From assembly GCA_003667245.1 (NCBI GenBank), contig RCNN01000009.1, positions 1 to 64,000 on the forward strand: 64,000 bases of DNA, given 5' to 3'. Made by a program: the position numbers and the translations under genes. The notes beneath the pieces were generated by a model that worked only from the letters and a program-made list of their open reading frames with translations, did not search any database and had not been told where the DNA came from. Each line of letters starts with the position of its first letter. The stretch's first letter is position 1. Source of the DNA: Heterostelium multicystogenum. Lineage: Eukaryota; Evosea; Eumycetozoa; Acytosteliales; Acytosteliaceae. This document shows, in pieces, positions 14,063 through 25,426 of the stretch.

Positions 14063-15100
14063 TATTATTATTATTATTATTATTATTGTTATTATTATTA
14101 TTATTGCTATTGATACTATTTGCGTTTGTGGTTGTGGTTGTAGTTGTGGTAGTTGTGGTTGTAGTTGTTGTGAATATATTATTATCGGTATTATTGGTTA
14201 TTTCATTTTAATTCTTCGAGATAGTTCATTGATTGTAGAGGTTTGATCTAATCCTCGACTACGAAGAGTTGCTATTTCTTGTTTTAGAATCAGTATCTTT
14301 TGGGCTTCTTCTTCATTGAAGCCACCAAGATCCATAATAAATTGAATGTCATCTCTAGTGTGCTGTTTGTGTGAATTTGATATAGTTGGAGATGGTCCAG
14401 TTGAAGTCACTGATGTTTCTTTCACTTGAATCTTTGAAACCAATTTGTTGATAGCAGACTTTTTATCGAGTCCGTCTTTGCGACACAGTTTGTTGATTTC
14501 CATCTCAGTTGTCTCTTTAAAGTCAATGATAGCTTGATTTAATAGTCTATTTTCGACCTGTACAGTGAATTTAATCTTTTTATATGGTTGTTTGTCATTG
14601 TGAAGCTGACTTGGGTGTGATAGAGATTGATCAATTGAATACCCCAGTGTTGGTGATAATGACGACAGTTTGTTGGATAATAAACCATCAAATAGCTTGC
14701 TATTCTTTAAGATATTGCTTAAACTCTGACTACCGGTGCTATTGTTATTGGTATCATTTGAACTATCATGTTCATTTCTATTTCGTTTGCCCAGACTACT
14801 GTTGGTGTCACTATTTTCAATGTTGCGCTCCTTATTGAGAGCGTTGCCATTGATACCATAAAAATCGAACTGGTACAATGGACGAGCACCATATTCATGG
14901 ACTTCAGAGTTTTCTTCTTTCTCAGCATTATTATCAACACCATCATCATCATTGAAGTCGTAGTCTTCGTCATCTTCATCAACATAATTATTGCTGTTCA
15001 ATGTTATTAAGTCTCGTAGAGACGATGCAGATGATGACAAAGACGATGGACGATCATCCAAAGGAAGTGGTGGATCTAGTAGAGATCTACTCCCCATCAT
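13613..15100 (-). CDS. Unknown Asp/Asn-rich acidic protein with a polymorphic-looking poly-Asn linker
   Basis: The start is ATG at 15100 (MMGSRSLLDPPLPLDD). The first 300 codons contain a Ser-rich start, an acidic block (VDEDDEDYDFNDDD), and a lysine-rich segment KKIKFTVQVENRLLNQ followed by helical sequence, including a possible UBA-like helix pair around IQFIMDLGGFNEEEAQKI. The frame is lost inside an AAT/TTA repeat at about 14030-14110 and resumes as SAHKRLSDVENLEFQTRKK to a Ser/Asp-rich C-terminus ending at 13613. One irregular unit in the repeat (TAT-ATT) shifts the frame; this could be a sequence error or real length variation. I cannot assign a family. The location is probably nuclear or cytosolic, since no signal peptide or membrane segment is seen. 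Confidence 0.6.
14029..14112. repeat. (TTA)n trinucleotide microsatellite
   Basis: This is a run of TTA/ATT units with one interruption near 14060. On the minus strand it reads AAT, that is poly-Asn within the acidic gene. The interruption breaks the frame. Confidence 0.85.
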
Positions 15101-16647
15101 ATTATTATTCTTTATTGTTTTATAAATCTAAACAAACAATGCAACAGCAGAGTGGAATCATATAGTGGTTTGTGAGTATTAGCGTAAACTCACAAAATAA
15201 ATTGAAATATATACAAGATGTTTATAAAGCGACCAACGTGTAAGATACACTGGTTTAAATACAAACTAATAATAGTAATAATAGTAATAACTAACTAAAT
15301 AAAAATAAACTAAAAATTATCAATGATATTTAGATATTTATAAATAGTAATAATATATAGAAGTTATCAAAATAATTTGTTTGGTTAACTTCTTATAAGT
15401 GACTAGAGTTATTTAAATAAAGAGAGATATATATATACATAAAGATATTTAGCTTTTAAACTGTATACATAGATATATATATTAAATAAAGGGTAAACTA
15501 AATAGAAGTCTAGGTAGAGTATAGATTATATATTAATAATAGTATTTATGATTATTATATAGATGTAGATGACATGTATTTATTATTTAGGGTTGTTTAC
15601 TATAGTATTTGTTATTATTATTATTATTATTTAAATAGGATAAAAGAATGATGTCTATTATATTTGTTGTTTTTTTTGTTTTTTTGTTTTTGTTTACATT
15701 AATTTAATTAAAATAGGATAATTTAATTTTGTTGAAAATGTTTTTATTTAAAATTAATTCATCAATTGCCAATTAGTTATTGAATTGATTGATTAAAAGT
15801 TTATAATTGTTGACAATTGGAGTTTTGTTTGTTATTGTGAGATATAAAAAAAATGTAGAATGTAGATAATCTTTATAATATTATTACTATTGAGATATTA
15901 TATTTTTGATTATTGTATTTTAATATTTATATAAACAGTTATTACTTTTTTTAATTAGAATAACTAGTTTTAATAATAACATAAGTAAGGTATTTACTAC
16001 TTTAGATATATTTCTTTCTTAAAAGTTTAATGTTTATTATATATTATTATATATTTGTAAAAATAATAATAGGGATTATATCGAAAATAGATAGAGTAAT
16101 ACTAGTTATAGTATTGTGTATGATATCTGGATTTGTAGATGGGTATTTGATTTTTTATTTATTTTATTTTATTTTAATATTCAAAATCAACCTTTCCAAT
16201 GAATATGTATTTATATCCCACTTTCAAATCAATTAGTTTGAGTGAAATTAGTGTTTTTTTTAATGAGGTGATGTATCACGTGGAACCAGTGGTTAATCTA
16301 ACTTAATAAATACAATACTACAATGTGGATCTTATTTTGTTACTTTTAGAAGTGACTCTAGAACTTTTATATGTCTCCAATTAGACCTGTTCACAATGAA
16401 TGATCCCTTCAATTGGGTGTCCCAATAATGCTTCAATATTTGCAATGATGACTTCTTTCTTATTTCTGTCACAAGTGAATTAATAATGACTCATACACTA
16501 TGACATTTTGATATATGTGTCAGAAAAAACAATGATACACCAGGATGATTTGGCACCGCCGACTTTACGAAAATTTAAGAATGACTTGAAAGGTGGACTA
16601 TTAGTGAATTAGCTTTACCTTTATTTATAATATCAAATTATGCTGGA
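15101..16647. other. AT-rich intergenic region
   Basis: No gene is visible. The region is extremely AT-rich, with ATA/TAT repeats (15.4-15.6 kb) and short TTA runs. It lies between the start of the minus-strand acidic gene and the 3' end of the minus-strand DLD gene, so it should contain the promoter of the former and the terminator of the latter. Confidence 0.5.
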
Positions 16648-18413
<1,766 letters not shown>

Positions 18414-19107
18414 CTATTATTGTAATTGAGATATGATTTGATTAGTAACCTATTAATTTGATTGATTGTATTGTCCATTGTAGACAATATTCATGAAAGT
18501 CAATGATTTGTCGATTCGCAATGACCTGTCAATTTGCTGCAAATACCATATTCTCTGATATGATATGATATGATTTGATGAGTCGAATTGCATCTAACTG
18601 ATAGCACTGAAATGACTGATGCTATAATTAAACCTACATTTAATTGATTATATCTATAATAATATTAAATAAGAATGATAAATAAGTTCAAGAAAACTAT
18701 ATTTTATGATGTTTAGTAAGTTACAGTGCACTCTTTGTGGTTTGATTTTTAAAAAAAAACAAAAAATTTCCAAAATCCCAAATTAATTAAAAAAAATAAA
18801 AATAAATTAACACTGCACTCTGGAGAATTATGCAACCATACTGTTGTCACACCGAATCGAAGCTAGTCGTTTTACCAAAACTATAACAACACTATAACTT
18901 AACATTTCAGAATTTCACCACTTTCCAAATTAATATATAACTAGTATAATAGAGAACAACAACAATAAACAATAAAATAACAATAGTTGATAATAATTTG
19001 CTGTTTAATTAATAATACCTGCGTTGAATAATTCAATCTTAAAAATAAAAAAATAAAATAAATTCAATAAAACCAATAATAATAATATAATTTATAATCA
19101 TACATTA
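18414..19107. promoter_or_regulatory. Shared divergent promoter region (DLD / EXOSC2)
   Basis: About 690 bp separate the DLD start (minus) from the EXOSC2 start (plus). The middle is A/T-rich, with A- and T-homopolymers near 18.75-18.80 kb. No coding frame is credible here. A bidirectional promoter is inferred from gene orientation only. Confidence 0.4.
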
Positions 19108-20259
19108 ATGAATAAAGATAGTAATAGTGGTACTACGAATAACAGTAGTGGTAGTAGTAGTGGTAGTTCTAATGATGCCAATTACCTTTCTGAAATCAAT
19201 ATAAATATATTCTCACCAAATAAAAAGATGAGACTGATGCATGTCAATGGGCATGAGAACGGTGGTGGTGATTCAGAGACTAAAACAATGTCGCAGAGAC
19301 AGTTTGAGAGAAATTTGATGACTCCTGGTCAGACAATTTCGCGTGAGGGTGAGTTCTTGAAGGGTCACGGCACTTTCCATCATAAGAATGCTTTGCTTGC
19401 GAGCGTTTGCGGTTTGGTCGAGCGTGTCGACAAGCTGGTGTCGGTGCGTCCCTTCAAAGCTCGTTACCACGGAGAGATCGGAGACATCGTCGTTGGAAGA
19501 ATCACACAGGTCGGATCGAAGCGTTGGAAGGTCGATGTGGCTGCGCGTCAGGACTACATACTGATGCTGACTGCCATCAACTTGCCCGGTGGAATCCAGC
19601 GTCGTCGTACCTCGTCCGACGAGTTGCAGATGCGTAACTTCTTTGTCGAGAACGACCTGGTCTACGCCGAGGTCCAGGCCATCAACCAGGACGGATCGGT
19701 TGCACTACACACTAGAAATCAGCGTTATGGCAAGCTGCAGAACGGTACCTTCATGAAGGTGCCTCCCAGCCTGATCAAGCGTGGCAAGCTGCACTACCAC
19801 TCGCTCGAGTCGATTGGCGTTGACATCATCCTCGGTGTCAACGGATACATTTGGATTGCAGACACCGTGCAGCAGAAACAGCAGGCAGCACTGATACAGC
19901 AGCACGAGAAGGAGCACTACGACCAGCCGCTCCTCATTCCACAGTCAATCAAAGACATTTCTCGCGACTCTCGACTTAAAATTGCACGTGTTAGAAACTC
20001 TATTGAAGTGCTCAACCAGAGTTTCATGCTGATACATCCACGCTCAATCATGGAAATCTACCAGCTCTCAGAGAAGATGTCACTACCACTCAAAGAAATG
20101 CTTCATCCCGACAAAATCAAACAAATGATCACAGCTGTACATACAAACCTAACATCCAACAACACCAAGAGCGATAGCAAAGACGACTCTGACTATGACG
20201 AAGAAGATGATTTAAATGAATACAACGCTTATTATAATGATCAAATGAATACAGAATAA
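19108..20259 (+). CDS. RNA exosome cap subunit Rrp4 / EXOSC2
   Basis: This is an RNA-binding cap protein of the exosome, which processes and degrades RNA 3'-to-5' in nucleus and cytoplasm. After a Ser/Gly-rich dictyostelid extension (about 55 residues) comes the conserved N-terminal domain, with PGQTISREGEFLKGHGT and a following GLVERVDKLVSV strand. The S1 domain includes GEIGDIVVGRITQVGSKRW and VDVAARQDYILMLTAINLPGG. The KH domain has the motif DIILGVNGYIWIAD. The C-terminus is an added acidic tail (SDYDEEDDLNEY). At 383 residues it is longer than the roughly 290-residue human protein because of both extensions. The gene is a single exon. The conserved centre (about 19.35-19.93 kb) is clearly more GC-rich, with C- and G-ending codons, unlike its own ends. 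Confidence 0.95.
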   Translation: MNKDSNSGTTNNSSGSSSGSSNDANYLSEININIFSPNKKMRLMHVNGHENGGGDSETKTMSQRQFERNLMTPGQTISREGEFLKGHGTFHHKNALLASVCGLVERVDKLVSVRPFKARYHGEIGDIVVGRITQVGSKRWKVDVAARQDYILMLTAINLPGGIQRRRTSSDELQMRNFFVENDLVYAEVQAINQDGSVALHTRNQRYGKLQNGTFMKVPPSLIKRGKLHYHSLESIGVDIILGVNGYIWIADTVQQKQQAALIQQHEKEHYDQPLLIPQSIKDISRDSRLKIARVRNSIEVLNQSFMLIHPRSIMEIYQLSEKMSLPLKEMLHPDKIKQMITAVHTNLTSNNTKSDSKDDSDYDEEDDLNEYNAYYNDQMNTE

Positions 20260-20320
20260 ATACTAGAAGCAGAGAGCAACAAGCATTACAGAACAGATAC
20301 ATTGTATGGTGGTTATTATT

Positions 20321-20341
20321 ATTATTATTATTATTATTATA
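20321..20341. repeat. (ATT)n microsatellite
   Basis: A short ATT run lies in the 3' flank between the convergent EXOSC2 and SLC25 genes. Confidence 0.7.
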
Positions 20342-20348
20342 ATCGATA

Positions 20349-21924
20349 TCACTTGTTTGAAGGGAATAACATTAGAGCGATTTCGTATATACCAAAATTT
20401 AGACTAACTGTGGGGATTACCTTGGCGTAGGCCGGCTTGATTCCACGGTAGAGTGTACCAAAGCCTTCTTCTTTAACAATTACATACGCACAATGAACAA
20501 AGTTCTTAAAGACTTTGGGTTGATGGCTCATGCGTTCCAGCATCATTCTTCTTTTGATAACGTCGAGTGGATATAATATTGTCATGGAGAATGCGCCCGA
20601 TATTGCACCGTATATCGTTGCGAAATAAACAGGTGGTTGAGGTATTCTGTTGTGACTGCCATCGTTTTTGCTATTGTTGCTGTTGCTGCTGATGTTGCTG
20701 TTGTGATTTACATTGATGTTCTTTGTTTTTATAATATAACATATTTCCATATTTCTTGCAGGTTTCATAGGCTGTAAAGTTGATTGCTGAAAAAGGGCGC
20801 GATGTTGATGATGCCTGCTGGCAGGCCTCTAAACAGGCCCATTATGCCCTCGGCTTTGTAGATGGAGACCGTCACGCTTAGCAGAGATGAAACCTTGGCA
20901 GGACTGTGTGACGGCAGAGAGAGGTAGGTCTTTGCCACCTCCAGTGGGTAGGTCATCACCACCGATGTCACACCTGCACATGCACCCGCCCACAGTTGCT
21001 GTGTTTTCGTCAATTGGCCACCTGGTGAAATCATCTAATAATATAATATAGTAATCAAGCATTAACCACGATGTTAAAACTCATTCCATCATATTCAATC
21101 AATCAATCAGTTGTCATCAATAGACCATAGGCAACAATCATTACATTTTTAAATCCCTCATATGAGTAGAATCTAATCGCTGATTGCGGGCCAGCCTTGA
21201 GCACATTGGCACCATTTCCTTTGAACAGACCTCTAATGCCTTCTTCTCTATATATAGTTCTTATTCCACTTCCAATATTATCATATTTAGATCCATGTTT
21301 TAGTATTGGTGATACCTAATCAGCCGAATTGTAGTGATGATAATGATGGTGATTGATCATAACATAAGTTTGTGTTAGAACTAACTCAATGCATATTTTA
21401 TTTAAGATAGTTACTTGATTCAATATCTTTAGTCTTTCAAGTGGTGCAGTCATAGTTCTCGATACAACACCAGCAACACCACCGGCGTATAGATACTTTT
21501 AAATTGAATGAGTTCTTCTCTTTCTCACTCATTGATCGAGTCTATTTTGTAATGTTATCCAAATAAATAACTTGATGATTGATGACTATTTAATTAATGA
21601 AGTCTTGGTTACTGCAATCAGGTCATTCAAGAATGCAAAACTTAAAAAAGTACCCAAAAAAGGTCTCATAATTATTTGGCAAACAAGTCGACTTTTGATC
21701 TATTTTTTTGTGAGGACCCATAATGTATTATTAGATACTCAATTGGTTATCATCCTCCTCAATTACCTAAGACAGATTCGCTCAACAACTATCTACCACA
21801 AGGACAATCTTATTAAATAATTGAATATCCATTGCAGAATCTACATATATATATATAATAATAATAATAATAATATATATATACTTACACAAACCTATCA
21901 ATATTAAATAAATCATATCCCATA
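20349..21924 (-). CDS. Mitochondrial carrier family (SLC25) protein
   Basis: This is an inner-membrane solute carrier with three Px[DE]xx[RK]-type repeats. A likely first exon starts at 21924 (MGYDLFNID). The next exons carry [24 protein letters not shown] (first signature PLERLK), then [28 protein letters not shown], then the second repeat with [10 protein letters not shown], and lastly [15 protein letters not shown] followed by [20 protein letters not shown]. The pattern fits the ATP-Mg/phosphate (SCaMC-like) or CoA/ADP carrier branch, but no EF-hand domain is seen and the substrate is not determined. An Asn/Ser/Gln-rich insertion sits before the third repeat. Frame breaks near 20790-20794 (A run) and 20725 look like homopolymer errors. 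The proposed first intron (about 21.50-21.89 kb) is long for this organism and contains AT repeats. Confidence 0.85.
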
Positions 21925-22400
21925 GTTTTAATATAAATAGGATCATATGGAAATGAACAAAGTTAGGAAGACAGATTTACTGAGTACTCACTCACTCACA
22001 CAGTTTATTTTAAATAGCATTCAAAAACACACAAAGTAAAGTTCAGAGTGGTCACTTCCCTTATTTTAACAATCAGATCACACATCAAATATTTGTTCAC
22101 TGAATAATAGAAAGCTATCAAACTATAGTACACATATATTAAACGATACCGTGTGAATTCAAATTGATTTAAATCATTAAGAACAAAACACCACCTGTCA
22201 CATTCATATAGCAGAGAATCTATTAATTTAAATGTTGTAAAGTGAAGGCTGTTTGTTTATTAGGTTTAATTAATTAAACACAAAAATGTTGTTCTAATTT
22301 ATTATATATAAATGATAAAGTGATTCCATACATATCCATTTACCCTTTTTCTATTTCTAATTATTAGTGAATCAATACAAGAGAAGAGTAAAGAAGAAAG
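21925..22400. promoter_or_regulatory. Divergent intergenic region
   Basis: This AT-rich DNA lies between the SLC25 start (minus) and the Cys-rich secreted protein start (plus). It contains no credible coding frame. A shared promoter is inferred from orientation. Confidence 0.4.
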
Positions 22401-22973
22401 ATGGCAAAATATTCATTATTTTTATGTCTAATCATTGTTGTTGGATGTTTTTCTTACGCCTATTCCAGAGATTGTTATGATGTGAAGTGTATTGAAGATA
22501 TCTTGTTGAATCGTTGTTTTTCCTTAGGTGGAGTTATAGAAAAAGTGGATTGTTGTGAAAAATGTGTAGTAAACAAATGTGCACTGGTTTCATGTGAAAG
22601 TGTCGATTTTGGTGCTTGTGAAGCATCAGGTGGTGTCTATCAGTTGGCTAACTATACCAATGGTCAATGCTGTGATCATTGCTCTTGTGACAAAGCAGAA
22701 TGCAAGGATACTATCACCCAGAAAAAATGCGTCGAGAATAAAAATATTTGGCATAGCCAGGATATTGACAATGGAGTATGTTGTGACTGGTGTGATGACA
22801 CAGTAGACATATGCGCCGAAGTAGAATGTGAAGTCATCCAAAAAGAAGAATTCAAAACAAACGAAAAAGTTGAAGTTGTAAGTTTAAAATCAGATATCAT
22901 GTAGCCATGAAAATATCCAAATATTACCTCTTACTAATCCAATCAATCAATCAATCAGTGTTGCAAAACTTGA
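22401..22973 (+). CDS. Small secreted cysteine-rich protein with CCxxC modules
   Basis: MAKYSLFLCLIIVVGCFSYA is a clear signal peptide. The mature protein has about 25 cysteines in repeating modules, each holding a C-x(3-8)-C pair and then CCxxC: DCCEKC, QCCDHC and VCCDWC. A fourth module is recovered if GTAAGT at 22878 is used as a donor and the AG at 22957-22958 as the acceptor: this adds a mini-exon reading CCKT-stop (22959-22973). Without splicing the frame ends at 22904 with SLKSDIM. The regular disulfide pattern suggests an extracellular or spore/stalk-matrix protein. I do not recognise a named family. Glycosylation sites are few (one NYT). Confidence 0.7.
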
Positions 22974-23028
22974 TTCAAGTTTATCTCCTCCATTATTAGT
23001 AAATCCAAATGAAGTTTTAATAAATACT

Positions 23029-23054
23029 AATTTATAATTAATTAATTATAAATT
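23029..23054. repeat. 26-bp perfect AT palindrome
   Basis: A perfect inverted repeat made only of A and T lies just after the Cys-rich gene, within 60 bp of its proposed last codon. It can form a hairpin or cruciform and may mark the transcript end. In AT-rich DNA, chance is also possible. Confidence 0.6.
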
Positions 23055-23172
23055 AATTGTCTTATCTGTCTGTGTTAATTTATTTGTTTGTTGAAATCAA
23101 ATAACCCAATGAAATTATTTATATCTCTTTGATTTAACACCAATCTTATTATTATATTTATTAATTAGATAA

Positions 23173-23819
23173 ATGTATACAAATACAAGCAATCAACAAG
23201 GTTTACTTGTTGCTTTAATATTAATTGGTATTGTTTTCCTTAATAGTAGTTTGTTAATTGTTTGTGGAAGTAATGAGGAAGGACATCATGCATACTTTGG
23301 AGTGTTATTAGACAACAGTAATTCCTCAAAGATTTTTATAATTAAATTGGTAGATCACCATAAAATTCAGCATGCAAGAAATATACTAAGCGGAAAGCAG
23401 AATGAAAGATCACACATAGAGGGATATATCGCCAAGACTAAGAAACCTTACAATTTCAACTACAACTTTCATCTTGTACCTAAAACAATCACTTTTTTTG
23501 ATGAGAAAAAGAGATCATTGCTTGCCAGGTGTGACGTCAGTTCACATGAAGTTGAACAAAACCTTGAAGTTGCATGTGCAGAAATACTTCCATCTTGTCT
23601 TTGGTAAGTATGGAAATATCTGTCATACTGCTTTGTTTAGATGTCAAAAACAACTAACCCTCGATGATGAAATTATATTTTAGGTGCCCAACTACTTCGG
23701 TTTTGGAAGGTGAATACGAAGTTGAGCACATCGATAACCAAGCCATTATAAATAAACTCAATAGTCAGAGTAGTTTTATTGTTGAAAAGTACCCTTCAGT
23801 GTATGTCTGCCCTTTGTAA
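23173..23819 (+). CDS. Secreted BP74 N-terminal-domain-like protein
   Basis: Two exons join across an intron at 23604-23683. After an N-terminal hydrophobic segment (LLVALILIGIVFLNSSLLIV, signal peptide or anchor) comes one compact domain: AYFGVLL, then FIIKLVDHHKIQHARNILSG, a central NFNYNFHLVPKTITFF, and a C-terminal PSCLWCPTTS across the splice site. This order matches the N-terminal domain of the Dictyostelium calmodulin-binding protein BP74, from memory of the family and not from a search. The protein ends at VYVCPL, about 188 residues, with no further domain. The role of the domain is poorly known; secretion is inferred from the leader. The splice restores the tryptophan codon in LWCP, which supports the intron. 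Confidence 0.65.
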
Positions 23820-24266
23820 AATGGAAGGTGGTTGAGTTTTGAGATTCTTGACTTTTTGATGACACTTGTAAAATGAAAATGATATCTAGATACCACAAAA
23901 TATGACCTTCGATTTGAGAGCTTTTTATTTTACAAATTCCGATAAATCTTTTATTAACCACCTGCATCACTCACCTTTAACTACCAGTTTCAAACAACAA
24001 TGGATCTGATGGTTTTTTATGAAAGATCAATCCCAAATTAAAGTAGTGATGCTCCAACGTGATGATGTGTGAAATCTGATTTTTAGAAGATTTTTTACCG
24101 GTATAATTATGCTTTTCTACATTTGATGGATAACAACATTGCTTTGTTTTAAACTAATACTTGTTAGTAAATAGATCAATCAAATAAATAGATCACTTGT
24201 AAAAACAGATAAATTGTATAACCTATTTTGTCATTGAAGTTTGGTTGATCAGAAGTAGTATTAAAT

Positions 24267-24528
24267 ATGGGTAAGTATATATACTTTAATTGATTCTACA
24301 TAGAAAATACTAATATTAAATTTAGGATATAACAACTTCCCTCCAAATAGAAATGAACATAAACATGGAAGTGGATTCCCATTTACTAAACCAAAGGTAA
24401 ATATGAACAATTCTCAAACTACAATTCTCACTTCTTTCTAATTTCTTTAAATCATACATGTCCAGATCAATCCTTTTTCCATTAGAGACGATGTTAAAAT
24501 GTCCTATTCACCTTACTTTGCAAAGTAA
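24267..24528 (+). CDS. Three-exon microprotein, 45 residues
   Basis: Exons are 24267-24270, 24326-24396 and 24466-24528. The first exon is only ATGG followed by the donor GTAAGT. The 55-bp and 69-bp introns have GT and AG ends and dictyostelid length. The spliced product starts MGYNNFPPNRNEHKHGS and ends SYSPYFAK-stop. All three pieces join in one frame and their base composition is less AT-rich than the flanks. The protein is hydrophilic and Pro/Asn/Lys-rich with no signal or membrane segment. I do not recognise it. A small subunit of a mitochondrial or ribosomal complex is possible but unproven. Confidence 0.55.
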
Positions 24529-25025
24529 ACATTTCTTAGCAATATTCATATACTTATTCATAATCGTATTCAATACTTGCAATGTAAATTTCTTTTATTT
24601 AATCAACCAATCCAATTCTATGTACATATAAATATTTAAATGTAATTACAAATCATGAAAAGCACTGCACTTCCTTTTTGGCAATCGATCAAAGATAAGG
24701 CTAACGAACATAATAGTATCTTTGACTTCACATAAACCATTTTAAACAATAAATTTATCAAATTTGGTTAAATTGGTAAAGCTATCCCAGTCCTCCTTTG
24801 GTTTGTTTTTAGAAATAAATATATATATGATCATATAGATATTGTGATTCTATTTTCCTATTATCAAAAACTTAATATTCAATCATGAATGAACCAAATT
24901 TATTTATATAAAATATAATATCTTGTATTATAGTATTTTGGTTGGTATTATAAATATATATATAGAATCTATTGAAGGTTGTTGTTGTTGTATTTATAGT
25001 TTTTGATCTCTAAATAATTTTAATA
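24529..25025. other. AT-rich intergenic region
   Basis: This lies between the 3' ends of a plus-strand microprotein and a minus-strand small secreted protein. No coding frame or structured element is seen. Confidence 0.4.
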
Positions 25026-25232
25026 TTAAACGCTGGCGGATCCACTTTCGGAATAGCTGCTTCCGGGTGTCATGAAGTCGTTGGATGATAATGACTGGGA
25101 GGACACTAACACATCGGAAGAACCTAAGATCTCTGGACCCGATTCAGTAGAAGTGGTCTGACCACGGACAGCCATCATCAAAAATACTGAGGCAATGAAG
25201 AATGCAATTGAAAGAATGAAAAGCTTTGACAT
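25026..25232 (-). CDS. Small Ser-rich secreted protein (68 aa)
   Basis: The frame starts with a strong signal peptide (FILSIAFFIASVFLMMAV, cleavage probably near VRG-QT). A 40-residue mature part follows that is nearly all Ser, Thr, Gly and acidic residues, ending SYSESGSASV. There are no cysteines and no hydrophobic tail for a GPI anchor. It is the typical size of small developmentally regulated dictyostelid secreted proteins, but no family is assigned. The composition fits O-glycosylation. It is a single exon, with AT-rich DNA on both sides. Confidence 0.6.
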   Translation of the reverse strand: MSKLFILSIAFFIASVFLMMAVRGQTTSTESGPEILGSSDVLVSSQSLSSNDFMTPGSSYSESGSASV

Positions 25233-25426
25233 TGTTGTTTGAAAAATTTAGTTTATTAAAAGATAATGTATAGCAGTATGTATTTATGTATGTATGTATT
25301 TAATAATAGTTTGTTGAATGACTTATTGACATCATTGTTGTTGTCGTTTAAATACTTGATTATTGCTTTGTAGTGATGTTTGACATGTAAACTTGTTTTA
25401 AGTAGATTGTATAAATATAGTTGTAT

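Noticed and set aside
13990..14246. Plus-strand frames with long Ile/Leu/Tyr runs
   Set aside because: They are antisense readings of the AAT repeat in the minus-strand acidic gene.
21572..21820. 82-codon plus-strand frame
   Set aside because: It lies inside the proposed first intron of the minus-strand SLC25 gene and has no domain.
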